The notes below the pieces were generated by a model. That model ran no database searches. It had not been told where the DNA came from and was given only the letters and a program-made list of their open reading frames with translations. From Pinus tabuliformis (taxonomy: Eukaryota; Streptophyta; Pinopsida; Pinales; Pinaceae), in contig CM062818.1 of NCBI GenBank assembly GCA_031772625.1, positions 1,276,816,277 to 1,276,880,276 of the forward strand: a stretch of DNA of 64,000 bases, written 5' to 3'. Made by a program: the position numbers and the translations under genes. Position 1 is the stretch's first letter. Each line of letters begins with the position of its first letter. Positions 45,461 through 55,663 of this stretch are shown one piece after another.

Positions 45461-46870
45461 TTTATGAGAGCATCATAATCCTTCTACATTTCTTCTTTCC
45501 AATCATCATTAGAAGTAGTTTCTTTAAATGAATTTAGTTAAAAATTAAACAAATTTAATTCAAAATCATATACACCATCCATATCATCAACAAAATTAGA
45601 ATCATGTATATCATCTGCATTTTTTTGGTGGAATTTCTAGTTCATGTCTTTTTGAACTCATCAAGGTGAACACTTTCAAGCATTTTGGTGAGCCATTTGG
45701 CATACCTTTATAAGATGGTACAGGTTTCTTTGTTGATTGATATGGGGTTGCATCAAGATTTAGCCTTCCAATCCTCTCAATCACATCACTTTAAGGGTCT
45801 TCCTGATCTGAAGGACTAGCCAGAATTTCATGAGGGGGAGATAGTGCTTTAGAAGGAGATTACATAGATTGATCTAGGATAGGGATCCCATCTTTAAGAT
45901 ATGGAATATCATTTTAAAATTCACATATGTTTTTGCATCAATGAATTTATCCAAATGATCAAGATTCTGCTCAAAAGTATTGTTAGCATTGGAAGATTCA
46001 AGAAAAATCACATCTCTGAACAATATAATATTGTTATTCACCTCCTCATAGAGATGACATGCTTTGGTGGTATCTAAATACCCCAAGAAGACACATTTTT
46101 GACTCCTTATATCAAGCTTTCTTCTTTGTTATTTAGGAATCAAGGCATAACAAGTGGGACCAAAGATCCCGAGATGCCTTATCAAACGAATGTGGTCGTA
46201 CCACATTTCATAAGGAGTCTTTTTTTTAGAGCATGAGATGGAAATCTATTTTTGATATATACTGCACATAGAACTGCATCAACCCAAAACATCAACTTTA
46301 TATTTTTGTAAAACATCATTGAGTGAACCATATTTAAGATAGTCATGTTCATTCTTTCAGCTACACCATTTTGTTGAGGATTGTATGGAACAAATGTTTG
46401 ATGTTGAATCCGATGTTTGTGAATATATTTTTCAAATTCATTAGAAGTATATTATTTTTCATTATTAGTACAAAAAGAGCCAATATGTGGTTGTGCATCA
46501 TTTCAATCTATGGATGAAAATTTCTAAAAGTTTCAAAAGCTTCTAATTTACTTCTCAACAAGTATACCCAACACATCTTGGTGTAATAATAAATGAAATT
46601 CATCATATATTTATTTCCATTTGTAGAAGGGACATGCATAGGGCCACACAAATACGAATGAATCAATGCAATATTTATACATGTTCTAGAAGAAAATCAT
46701 GAAATGGTTGTTTGCTACGTTTTCCTAGGAAACAAGCATCACATTGCTTTAGTTTCCTTGGAATAGTTGGAAAACTAGAAACAACATTTCTTTTAAAAAA
46801 ATGAAGACAACCATAATTAAGATGTCCAAATCTTTCTAGCCATAGAATACTACATGACAAGGTACCTTCT
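45461..46870 (-). pseudogene. Broken integrase of copia element E
   Basis: The 46675-46860 fragment has LWLERFGHLNYGCL and CDACFLGKRSKQPF, the H2C2 zinc finger (LWHxRLGH...C..C..GK). Short pieces of core and the post-core segment (MGYLDTTKACHLYEEVNNNIILFRDVIF at 45874-46086) follow. No frame spans the catalytic triad. Confidence 0.75.
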
Positions 46871-46875
46871 TTGTA

Positions 46876-47230
46876 CTAAGAACTACATGCAAATTTATGT
46901 GCATGAGCATATGTTCCTTGTAGCTTCAATAGTCTTTCCTCCTCTTTTCCAATCATGGAAAATGTGTTGTATGGTGCATTTATTATCTTAACTTTACCAT
47001 CAAAGAAATTAATGGAGTGTCCTTGCAAGTGAATGTGAACAAGGTAGAATAGGTTTATCCATAGTTTTTGAAGGTAGAATACATCATGCAAAATAAAGTC
47101 AGGAAGTATACGCATTTTAAGCCTGATCGTGCTAAGTCCAAATGGCTTGAGACTTGAATTATCCGCAAAGTACCATAATCCTTGTATATTATCACTGAGA
47201 TATTCAAAGAAGTGTTTCCAAAAATTCATA
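46876..47230 (-). pseudogene. Protease and pre-integrase region of element E
   Basis: The fragment contains IRLKMRILPDFILHDVFYLQKLWINLFYL, matching the I.L...G....L.DVLYVP.L..NL.S motif between copia protease and integrase. The DSG-bearing part is not preserved in an obvious ORF. Confidence 0.6.
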
Positions 47231-47399
47231 TTGAAGGTTAACCTGTATCAAGTAACCATGCATCTTTCCAAGGAGAAGATGAAATATGAAACATATCTTC
47301 AGTTACTCCAATATTGCGGTGGGAGAGAATGTAATGAGAAGATTCAAGTTCTTTACTTTTTGTTGAATCTGGTGTTTTACCTTTGTCTTCTTAGTGTTC

Positions 47400-48217
47400 T
47401 TACTTGATTATTTCCCAAGGGATTCTGCATGTGGATGCATCATTTCCATTTCCATCACAATGAATGATACTGAGATTAGACATTTCTCCTTGATGGTGTT
47501 TACCCCCTACCTCTATGATTCTTCCTTCCACATCCTCTTCTTTCGTCTCTTCCTTTAGGAAAACCGTGTGGCTGGTTATTCGTTTTTTTAGCAAGGCACA
47601 TTACTTCTTCAAGGGACTGATAATTTGTCTTCCACTTCCCAAAATATTTCTAACATCATTTAAAATTATCCACAAGAGTGTCAAAAGTAATGTCCTTGAG
47701 TTGGGAACTACCTTGTAAGGATTCAATATAGTGACAGTATGTGGGATAGAGGGCCTTGATAAAGGTTGTGAGAATAATGTACATTTTAACTCCGGTGGCT
47801 TCTACATCATGCATGATGGCTATAATCTCTGAGGCTAGGGCCAAGGGGACATCATCCTTCAAATCTAGGTTGAAGAGCTTAATCATCAACTGAACTACTT
47901 CCAATTATGAGTGTGAGTCATATAAAATCTTTTAACTTCTTCAACGCATCATAAGCATATTTAAATAGAATAATATGACAAATCATCTCTTCACTTATAG
48001 AAGTAGAAATTAAGGCATATGCCTTATTGTCCTTGTTCTCCCAAATGGCTAGCTCCTTTTCTAATATGGGCTTGATAGGTACATGGTCACCTTCTCCTTC
48101 ATAGATGTCTTTCCATAAGTTATTAAATATAAGGGTGTGCTTGATCTTTCTGGACCATTCTTGGCATTTCTCCTTTCCAGTGAGAACTACACTTACAATG
48201 GAGATGAGAGAGTGCAT
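47400..48217 (-). pseudogene. Broken gag of copia element E
   Basis: It starts about 48217 (MHSLISIVSVVLTGKEKCQEWSRKIKHTLIF), a copia Gag start with L.G.NY..W-like form. It continues with ELAIWENKDNKAYALISTSISEEM and, at 47656-47904, with LSLP...LL-like text. A Cys/His knuckle region near 47400-47594 is eroded. Confidence 0.7.
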
Positions 48218-49446
48218 CCTTATATAGAGCCTTGAGGTAAAGTATTCATAACATATGCTTCAACTTATATATTAAAATGAAGAAAAGAAATATTAGACAT
48301 TTTATCCCAAGAAAATAATCATTCCTCCCAAGGGAAGTTTTACAAACAAATATACAATGAGCTTACGAACCACCCGAAGATCTCTATTGGAAGCCAAGTT
48401 GAGGAAGTAACGGTTTTCGAGCTCAAAGACTACTCTTGGATTCAAAGAATAGGAAATACTTTTAATGTTCAAATGTCAAGTAACATCAAATTACCATGTT
48501 ACCTAACAATGTTGTTTCTATTGATTTGCACCACCTTGGGATCTAAAGCACTTCACTTCCACATCTCTTATAGGTACATTGATATGTTGATTAGAATGTG
48601 TAAAATAAAATAATCACCTGATTGAGTATGGGATTTTTTTTCTAAGTTGCCACTCTCCAACACATGAAGCCTTGAAATAAAATCTCGTTGGCAAGATGAA
48701 AAATAGAACTGAATTTCAATGAAATCCCCTTGGTAGGAGGAAAGATAGTTATTCTTGAAATAAATCGCCTTTAGAGAAGAATAAATGCAAAATTGCATGC
48801 ATTTTATCCTTTAAGAAAGATGTGGAAGCGTAGGGTAAGGCATAAAGCATTGTTCCTACCATGATAGTGATCACACGAAGAAAAAAGCTTAGACTAGAAG
48901 GGGTTGTGTTTTTTTAATCTTTACTCTTTCAAATCAATGTTCCTGCCATCATCAATTAAATTCTCTTTTTTCTTGCGCAAACTTGTAGTTAGATGGAAAC
49001 TACCCTTTGATTCCTTAGCGGGTTGTTGGACATGGGATTTGTCTACGGTTTTGGATCAATGGTTACTCATGCCCTCATGAACGTACGAGTCGTTCACTTA
49101 GATACGTTAGGGTTATGCATGTGTTAGTATGGCAGAGACAGTCTCAAAGACTTTGCATGGATACTATGTCTACACTAGTCTGCCACCATATCAGGTTAAT
49201 GCAAGTAACATAGTCTCTCTAAGGTAACATAGGTAACACAACATCCATGAGGAAGGTCATCTAACACAACCTATCTAAGGCAGATCAAGTAACACGTAAC
49301 ACAGGTAAAGCAACCTCTCTGAGGTAGGTCAAGTAACACACATAACATAGGTAAAGTGGTGGAAGAGATGGTAGAGGAGTGCATAGAGAAGTTTAAGGGG
49401 GAAGAAAATGGTATAGGAGCTACACAAGTAGAGATGTCTAAACTTG
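48218..49446 (-). other. Leader region of element E with a degenerate tandem repeat
   Basis: About 1.2 kb between gag and primer site. At 49180-49360 the words AAGTAACAC, GGTAAAGCAACC and CTCTCTGAGGTAGG recur in a unit of roughly 55-60 bp. No gene. Confidence 0.5.
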
Positions 49447-49458
49447 GCTCTGATACCA
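49447..49458 (-). other. Primer-binding site of element E
   Basis: The minus strand reads TGGTATCAGAGCC directly after the LTR end CTTGACA. Initiator tRNA-Met type. Confidence 0.85.
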
Positions 49459-49646
49459 TGTCAAGCCAAGGAAAATAGCTCTTGAATTCAATTACATTGC
49501 ATTAATGTGAACAAGATTATATAACATGAGCAAGTGTGACCTTTGGAATTCATATTCCAAAATCACTTCCTATTCTAACTCTTCATTTTCCTATATTTAC
49601 ATATTTACATTTTCTCACCCAATCCCTAAGGATTAGGTGTATAACA
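49459..49646 (-). repeat. 5' LTR of element E (188 bp)
   Basis: On the minus strand it starts TGTTATACACCTAATCC and ends TTGGCTTGACA. It matches the left LTR with many substitutions. Confidence 0.8.
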
Positions 49647-49762
49647 CAGCTCCTAAAAGTGCCTTGAAGGGATTATCCCTTTTACCTTGGTTTTCTAGCC
49701 ATATGCCAATATTAATTTCTAGCATATTTCCACATAATTTCAGTAAAAGAGGACTGATCCTA

Positions 49763-49976
49763 GCCCTAAGGGTTAGCTCAATTAGTCGAGTCCACATCAT
49801 TAAAGCACATTTTCAATTGAGAGGTCAAGGGTTGAATTATCTCGACACTCTCGAGGTCGGGATTTGTTGTTGAGCTAACAGGAAGTGATCCCTTTGGGTG
49901 GATCTACCTAGTACACATATTCCATGGACATAGCAGCCACCGATCTCAGAGGTCTGTGAACTATATAGAAAAAAAG
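49763..49976 (+). mobile_element. tRNA-derived SINE-like insertion (about 214 bp)
   Basis: It starts GCCCTAAGGGTTAGCTCAATTAGT, with an A-box-like TAGCTCAATTAGT. A degenerate B box follows (GGTTGAATTAT, 49832) and then a tRNA-unrelated body. It ends in an A-run (GAAAAAAAGG). The flanks GAGGACTGATCCTA (49749-49762) and GAGGATTGATCCTA (49977-49990) form a 14-bp duplication with one mismatch. Size, pol III head, A-tail and duplication all fit a SINE. Confidence 0.7.
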
Positions 49977-49990
49977 GAGGATTGATCCTA

Positions 49991-52358
49991 TTATTAGAGG
50001 TTTTTATTTTCTCATCTTTTAAAAATAGGAACAATGAGTGTTTGAGTCCATAGTTTATGGAAACCTTGCTTGACTATAATATTGAAAAGCTCATGATCAA
50101 TGTGATGTTAAGTTTGATTTGAGTCTCAAATTCAACTATTCTAGGGGGGTATTCATGGGTCTACATAAGACAAATATAACATTAGGAATGACTCATGAAA
50201 AGGGTCATTCCCTCCAAGGAATCCACTGAACCCTTTTGTTTGTAATTCTTACATTGTATGCAAGATTCATAAGATCCAAACTTCAATTTTCACTATGATA
50301 TGTAGTTTACTTCAACATAACACAATCATCACAACCGATGGGCCTCCAAATTAGACACAAATTAAGGCCCATCTAACCTTTCCTAAGAACATAAAGGCTA
50401 TATTAAATATCTCCTTCTACACTTAATAATATTTTTTAGCTTTAATATGTTCTTAGGAAGGTTTAGAGGTAATTGCATATTATGTGCCTAATATTATTTA
50501 TTTTTGCAGAATATTGAGAGAATATGGAGTAAATTCTGAATGAGATAATCTAGTGAATTTATCCCTACTACATGACATATCAATATTGGATAATAAATGA
50601 AAAAAATATCATGAAATTATTGCACAGATTTTGGAGCTCCAAGGATTGAGAAAATCTAGGAATGTGTTCCATGTCTTTTAAAGCAGATTCCTAGTGTTGA
50701 GAACCATATCCACTATTTGAGGGATTTAGAGGGGAAAGCTTCCTCCTTTCAAGGAGAATTCTTCCTCATCACTTTGTATAAGTACCAATTCTAATTTTCC
50801 TCTGGAGGCATGTGTTTCTTAGTCTTCTTGTGGAGAAAACTTGTTATTTAACAACTCCACTTTCATTTCTAGCAGGGATGTACTTGGATTGAATCAAATA
50901 ATGAAGTTTGGAGCCATTTTTAGCTTCTAAAGCTTGGTTTCATTTATATGACTCTTATTTTCCTTGGTTTTTTCCATCCCAGGAGCCTCAGAGCCCTCTT
51001 GTACAATTTCCTTCTTTCCCTTGAATGTCCTTTTTCACTCGCATCTCTTACTTTTGCATTTGCTCTTCATGCATCTTTTGTTGTAGGTTACATTGGTTAA
51101 ATGATTGAAGTGAGTTGTTTTACATGTTATTTATAGATTCATATGCATGATTCATCCTTAGAAAAACTTTGAAAATTCATATTCATCATTGAGCTACTTG
51201 GATTGGTTTACTAGTTCAAAAATCTAGAATTTGTAGAAGTCCCTTGTAGCAAAATAATAATATTTTTCTTATATTTTTTAGAATTTGTTAATGAACTTAA
51301 TCTGAGTTTATTCCACTTGTATTGGTTCATAAAAAAATCAATTTAATAACAAAACTTACCTATAACATTTTCACTTGATTAGGTTAGGCATTTCGTAGGT
51401 TAACTAGCTCACTAGTTCTTAAATTTCCACTTTTTAGAGTAGTAATTTTCTGTTATTTTTTAGCACGTGTTAACAGGGTTATTTTGGAGCAATTTTGTTT
51501 GGAATGGAGTCCTAAGAAATCCTACTTAACAAAAAAATATTTCCCATCCCATTTTCATTTGATTTACTTAGGAAATTGGCATGTTATCTTTCTCTTGTAG
51601 CAAAACAGAGCGTCTTGTAGCACCTCCTGTAACACTCTTGTAGCATGTGTAAACTTAACCATATTTGATCCAAAACCTTGGTTTTTGTCTCTTAGGTTTG
51701 AATAATGACTCCTAGGCTTTGAATCCATGATTGAGTAGACCAAAAGACCTCTTAAGCCTTGGCTCTTCTCCATTGCAATTCAACTCTACAGTTTTGATTA
51801 GTAGATATATTCATGACTTGAAGAACATAATGATGATTTTGATGATTACTTTATGAAGCACCTTATGAAACTTGTTGACAAAAACTATCTTAAATGCAAT
51901 GATTAGAGAATAATTTCATTTTGTTTCATACATATTAAGCTATGGTTTCCATTTCCAACATTGTTATTTCTATTTCATAGACTAGACTTCCTTTTGATGT
52001 ACCATTTACACTCCGCAAATAGGTTAATGTTTAAATTTTTGCAAATAGGATTAACATTTACATTCATGCGAAGTATAATAGCCTTTCCTTTTTGCAAAAG
52101 TAACTAGGATTTCCTCTCTACAAAATTAATTAGGTTTCTTTTCTGCAAATAGAGTAACATTTCCATTTTTGCAATTAGTTTAGGCTTGAATTTCATGGCA
52201 TTCACTTCATTGCATCAGATCAATTAAAGAAGGACACATTACATGTTGCACATATAGTGCTAACACCTTTTAAGTTTGTACGAACCCGGGTTGATAATTT
52301 AAGTTGGTAGTGTTGGGAGTTGCAATATTCTTGTTGAAATACTGAGGCTCATCACTTT
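49991..52358 (+). repeat. Probable 5' LTR region of Ty3/gypsy element D, start unresolved
   Basis: The sequence ends at a tRNA-Asp primer site, so its right part must be the 5' LTR of element D. No ORF is present. A possible promoter lies around 50770 (TTTGTATAAGTACC). The left LTR border could not be placed, because the matching 3' LTR lies beyond the window. Confidence 0.5.
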
Positions 52359-52377
52359 TTGGCGCCATTGCTGGGGA
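52359..52377 (+). other. Primer-binding site of element D (tRNA-Asp type)
   Basis: TTGGCGCCATTGCTGGGGA is complementary, with two changes, to the 3' end of plant tRNA-Asp (...CGGCAACGGCGCCA). Athila and Tat/Ogre lineages commonly use this primer. Every other primer site recognised in the window is of tRNA-Met type. Confidence 0.8.
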
Positions 52378-52636
52378 GGTGTCAAAATATGCATTGTTTT
52401 CTTCCATATTTGATTCATTTCTTCTAATTTTTGCAAGAAAAAAAAAACATCATTAGGCATATTTCATTTCAAAGATAGAAAAATTGCATCGCATTAGCAT
52501 TCTTAGTCATTTTTTATATGAAAAAGATATTTCTCCAACACCAAAGACCCCCATTTGATCACGTGGTGCAGTAAGAACCACATCACCATCCACTTTTGCA
52601 AGTAGAAGAAAGAGGTGGAAGAGAAGGTAAAATAAA

Positions 52637-53885
52637 TGGATGAAAATGATGACAATGAAGAAGATACTCTTGGATTTCCCATTCAATATACTGATACGAG
52701 TGTTCATATGAAGAACATCCCTCTATATTTCCTTCCCAACTTCCATGGTATGAGGCTAGAGGATCCAAAAACCTTTCTCTTTGAGTTTTAAATAATTTGT
52801 AGATCTTATGGTTACTTACTAAACACTCAAAAGTTGAAATTTTTTCTAGTAACAATGAAGGATAGGGCTCTTAAATGGTTCATGAATTTAGGGACTAATT
52901 CAATAAGATCATGGATTGATATGCAAAAGATATTTCTAGAAAAATATAAAGACCATGATCTTAAAGAAGAAATATTTAGAATGAATTAAAAAGAAGATGA
53001 GAGCCTTGAGGGTCTAATAGAGAGGTTCATGTATAATGTTAAGAGGGAAAAAATACATCATTTAAGATCCGACACACTAAAAACCCTCTTACTTAAAACA
53101 ATTAGAGATGAGTGGATTGATCTCCTTGATCTCATTAGTAGAAGTGATGTATACCAATTATCATTTGAAAAAATTTGTGAAACATGAAAACACATATCAA
53201 GAGGAAGGGAAAAAGTAAGTAATTCAACATCAAGATTGGTAAGTCAAGCTGAACTTGGAAATTTTCTTGATAACTTTAAAACAAAAATTCTCAGCAATCT
53301 AAGCGAATAAGTAGAAATGTTTAGAATGCAAGATGAGCAAAAAAAAGATGTTGATATTTTTATTGTCCATGCAGAATCGCATGCTATTAAATATTGCCCA
53401 TCATTACCGATGTTGATGGAAGTTTACAAAGAGGACAATGGAGCAAGTCAATCACCAAAGAAACCATGTTATGTAGCTCCAAGAAGACCATGGCAGCCCA
53501 GTCAACCTAGTATGATGCAAGAACCTAATTCACAATTTCAAGGTAATACACATCCATCTCAAAGTAATTGGAACACACCCTTTCCTTGGAAACCTTAGCC
53601 ATCTTAACCCCAAAACCAATCTTGGCAACAAGGTTAGCAAGGACCTTATGGGATAAATCCACAATATTTTCCTCAATATCCTCCATACCCAACTCCATGT
53701 TATCCCTACCATCCACCTCCACCACAACCACAACCTCAATCACATCCATCTCAAAGATCCACTCCCACTCAACTACCTATACCAACATTTCCAAACCCAC
53801 ATAGGGAATTAGATCAGCTCACTTACAATGTTGAGGTACAATACTTCCAAAAGAATCCTCTTGATATAAATGGTATTCATCTTAG
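52637..53885 (+). pseudogene. gag of element D, interrupted by copia element C
   Basis: One main frame reads NIPLYFLPNFHGMRLEDPKT, then FEF, stop, IICRSYGYL, then RALKWFMNLGTNSIRSWIDM, FLEKYKDHDLKEEIFRMN, stop, KEDESLEGLIERFMYN. This is the capsid pattern of Athila/Tat-type elements. It goes on to a Pro/Gln-rich part (53500-53800) and ends HRELDQLTYNVEVQYF. Several TAA, TAG and TGA stops break it. At 53885 the 8.65-kb element C is inserted, and coding text resumes at 62537. Confidence 0.8.
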
Positions 53886-54244
53886 TGTTGGCATTATGAT
53901 TCAAGTGTTGTCCTTGATGGCAACTCACTCAGAGGATGGTACAAGTGCTCAGAGGTTGGTACAAGTGATGGCATCTTAATCAGAAGACAGATCTCAGTAC
54001 AGCATGCCAAGGAAGCTCATACACGCCGTTTCGTTAAGCCCAAGTCGCGTGTACACGCTAGTTCGATTCATAAAAAGCGCGTGTATGTGGAAAGGTTCCT
54101 TTGGTCCATGGTGGTTAGTCCTTGGAAGTTGTGCCTATGATTTCGGACCATTGTGTCTCGACGGGCGTGTCGATCCCTAGTTTTGAAGTTGATGGTATTG
54201 TGTTACTATGGTTTTGGCTCTTGGTATTGAGCTAGGCCTAAGAC

Positions 54245-54252
54245 TATATAAG
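54245..54252 (+). promoter_or_regulatory. TATA box in the 5' LTR of C
   Basis: TATATAAG in the context CTAAGACTATATAAGGAG, about 360 bp into the LTR. An identical box is in the 3' LTR at 61419-61426. Confidence 0.65.
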
Positions 54253-55321
54253 GAGAAGAAGATCATTAGGCAAAATCATCTTTCGACAAGGGCTTGAATA
54301 TCTAAGAGTGAAAGAGATCTGATTTGCAGGTGCTGGGTTGCTTGATCTAAGCCAAGGAGAGATCACATTGGTTGATGGAAGACTAGATCTAAGGATTGAT
54401 CGGGATCTAATGGTTTGAAATGCACTATCATGATATGGTTGATTATGCTTATTTCTAGATCTGCATATTGTCGCAATGCTATGTTCTGGGTCTAACTAAT
54501 GTCTGGTACAACTGCAAATTGAGAAAGTTTATTTTTAGATCTGTACGCAGGTTGGCTTCGGTAAAAGAGCGTGTATACGCGGGTTTGGCTCCTTGAAGTA
54601 GCGTATATCTTTTGAAGCTTGTTTTTGGGTTTACAGTGGGGTCTGACAGTTATTGCAGAGTTCTGTAGTCTGCTCTGTGTTCTGATAACTGGTGATTGAC
54701 AGGGTTCAGTGGTTCAGTGATTCAGAGTTTGGTTGTTTTATGCTTCAATGATCTGTTGTGGAAATTGAATGAATTGTGGTCTTCAGATTGTAATGTTGTG
54801 CTTCAGGATTATTCAAGTCTGAAAATGTATGAAAGGTGATACCTGAAGAAAAGAAGATTGTAGGTCAGCACCTACGTACTAGTATCTTGGCTAGTACAAG
54901 AACAAAGGGGGTTGGAGCTCCCTTCCAAGGAAGTTTGGAGAACGAGAGAAGGTTGTAGCCTTCTGCAGGTTGTAGCCTGCGTACTGGTATAAGGCTGCAC
55001 CAGTACAAAAGATTGTAAACTGAAGTTTCTTAAAGAAAGATAGAGATAACTTGCAGCAGGTGGTTTTCACCCACATTGGGTTTCCACCTTATATCTTGGT
55101 GTTCATGTGTGTGACTTTTGATCCGTTCTGTTATACTGCATCTGCTTACTGTTAATGTGCTGAATAATGTCCTGATGAACTTAACTGAAGAATAAGCTAA
55201 CTAAGTTATGAGTTTTCTGCTTATACGCTGTTTTATTTAGTCACAGTAGCGTGTACACGCTGTTTTACTTAACTGAAGTAGCGTATATGTTTCTGAGCAT
55301 TTAAAAGGTTTGATTGATCTG

Positions 55322-55354
55322 ATAATACTGATTCACCCCCCCTCTCAGTATTAT
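55322..55354 (+). repeat. 10-bp inverted repeat at the LTR end of C
   Basis: ATAATACTGA (55322-55331) and TCAGTATTAT (55345-55354) are exact reverse complements around a C-run loop (TTCACCCCCCCTC). They lie just before the LTR end and primer site. The 3' LTR has the same structure. Confidence 0.75.
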
Positions 55355-55364
55355 TTCCAACAAT

Positions 55365-55376
55365 TGGTATCAGAGC
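55365..55376 (+). other. Primer-binding site of element C
   Basis: Exact TGGTATCAGAGC, two bases after the LTR end. Confidence 0.9.
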
Positions 55377-55421
55377 AGGTCCTTCAGGGAAGCTTGATCG
55401 CTTGAAGGTAGATCATTCATC

Positions 55422-55496
55422 ATGAGCAACTACGAGAAAGAAGCATCAATCAGGCCACCGTTTTTGATGGAACAAATTTCAATTATTGGAAGGTAA
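55422..55496 (+). pseudogene. Out-of-frame gag start of element C (24 codons)
   Basis: The ATG at 55422 reads [13 protein letters not shown] and then leaves the gag frame, stopping at TAA 55494. The true gag text ([14 protein letters not shown]) begins in another frame at about 55454. The first clear gag residues and the ATG are therefore separated by a one-base shift near 55452-55460. Confidence 0.7.
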
Positions 55497-55663
55497 GAGT
55501 TACTGCATATCTTCAATCTCTTGGTACAGAAGTTTGGAACATTGTAGAAACAGGCTATGCTTTTCCTTCAGTTACTCCTACAGATCCAGCTGAGAAAAAG
55601 ACATATGAAACAAATGCAAAAGCAGTCAGTACTCTATTAGGAAGTATATCCCAAACAGAATTC

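Larger units (their letters stand above)
43802..49646 (-). mobile_element. Decayed Ty1/copia element E with short LTRs
   Basis: It has LTR-like ends of about 190 bp (43802-43994 and 49459-49646), a tRNA-Met primer site and, on the minus strand, gag, protease, integrase, RT and RNase H in copia order. All domains are broken by stops and shifts. Total length is about 5.85 kb, normal for copia. No clear target duplication was found. Confidence 0.85.
53886..55362 (+). repeat. 5' LTR of element C (1,477 bp)
   Basis: It runs TGTTGGCATTATG to TTATTTCCAACA. It contains a TATA box, several GCGTGTACACGC-type palindromes (for example 54047, 54569 and 55249) and a 10-bp inverted repeat at its end. Differences from the 3' LTR were seen only near 54510 and 55138. 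Confidence 0.95.
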
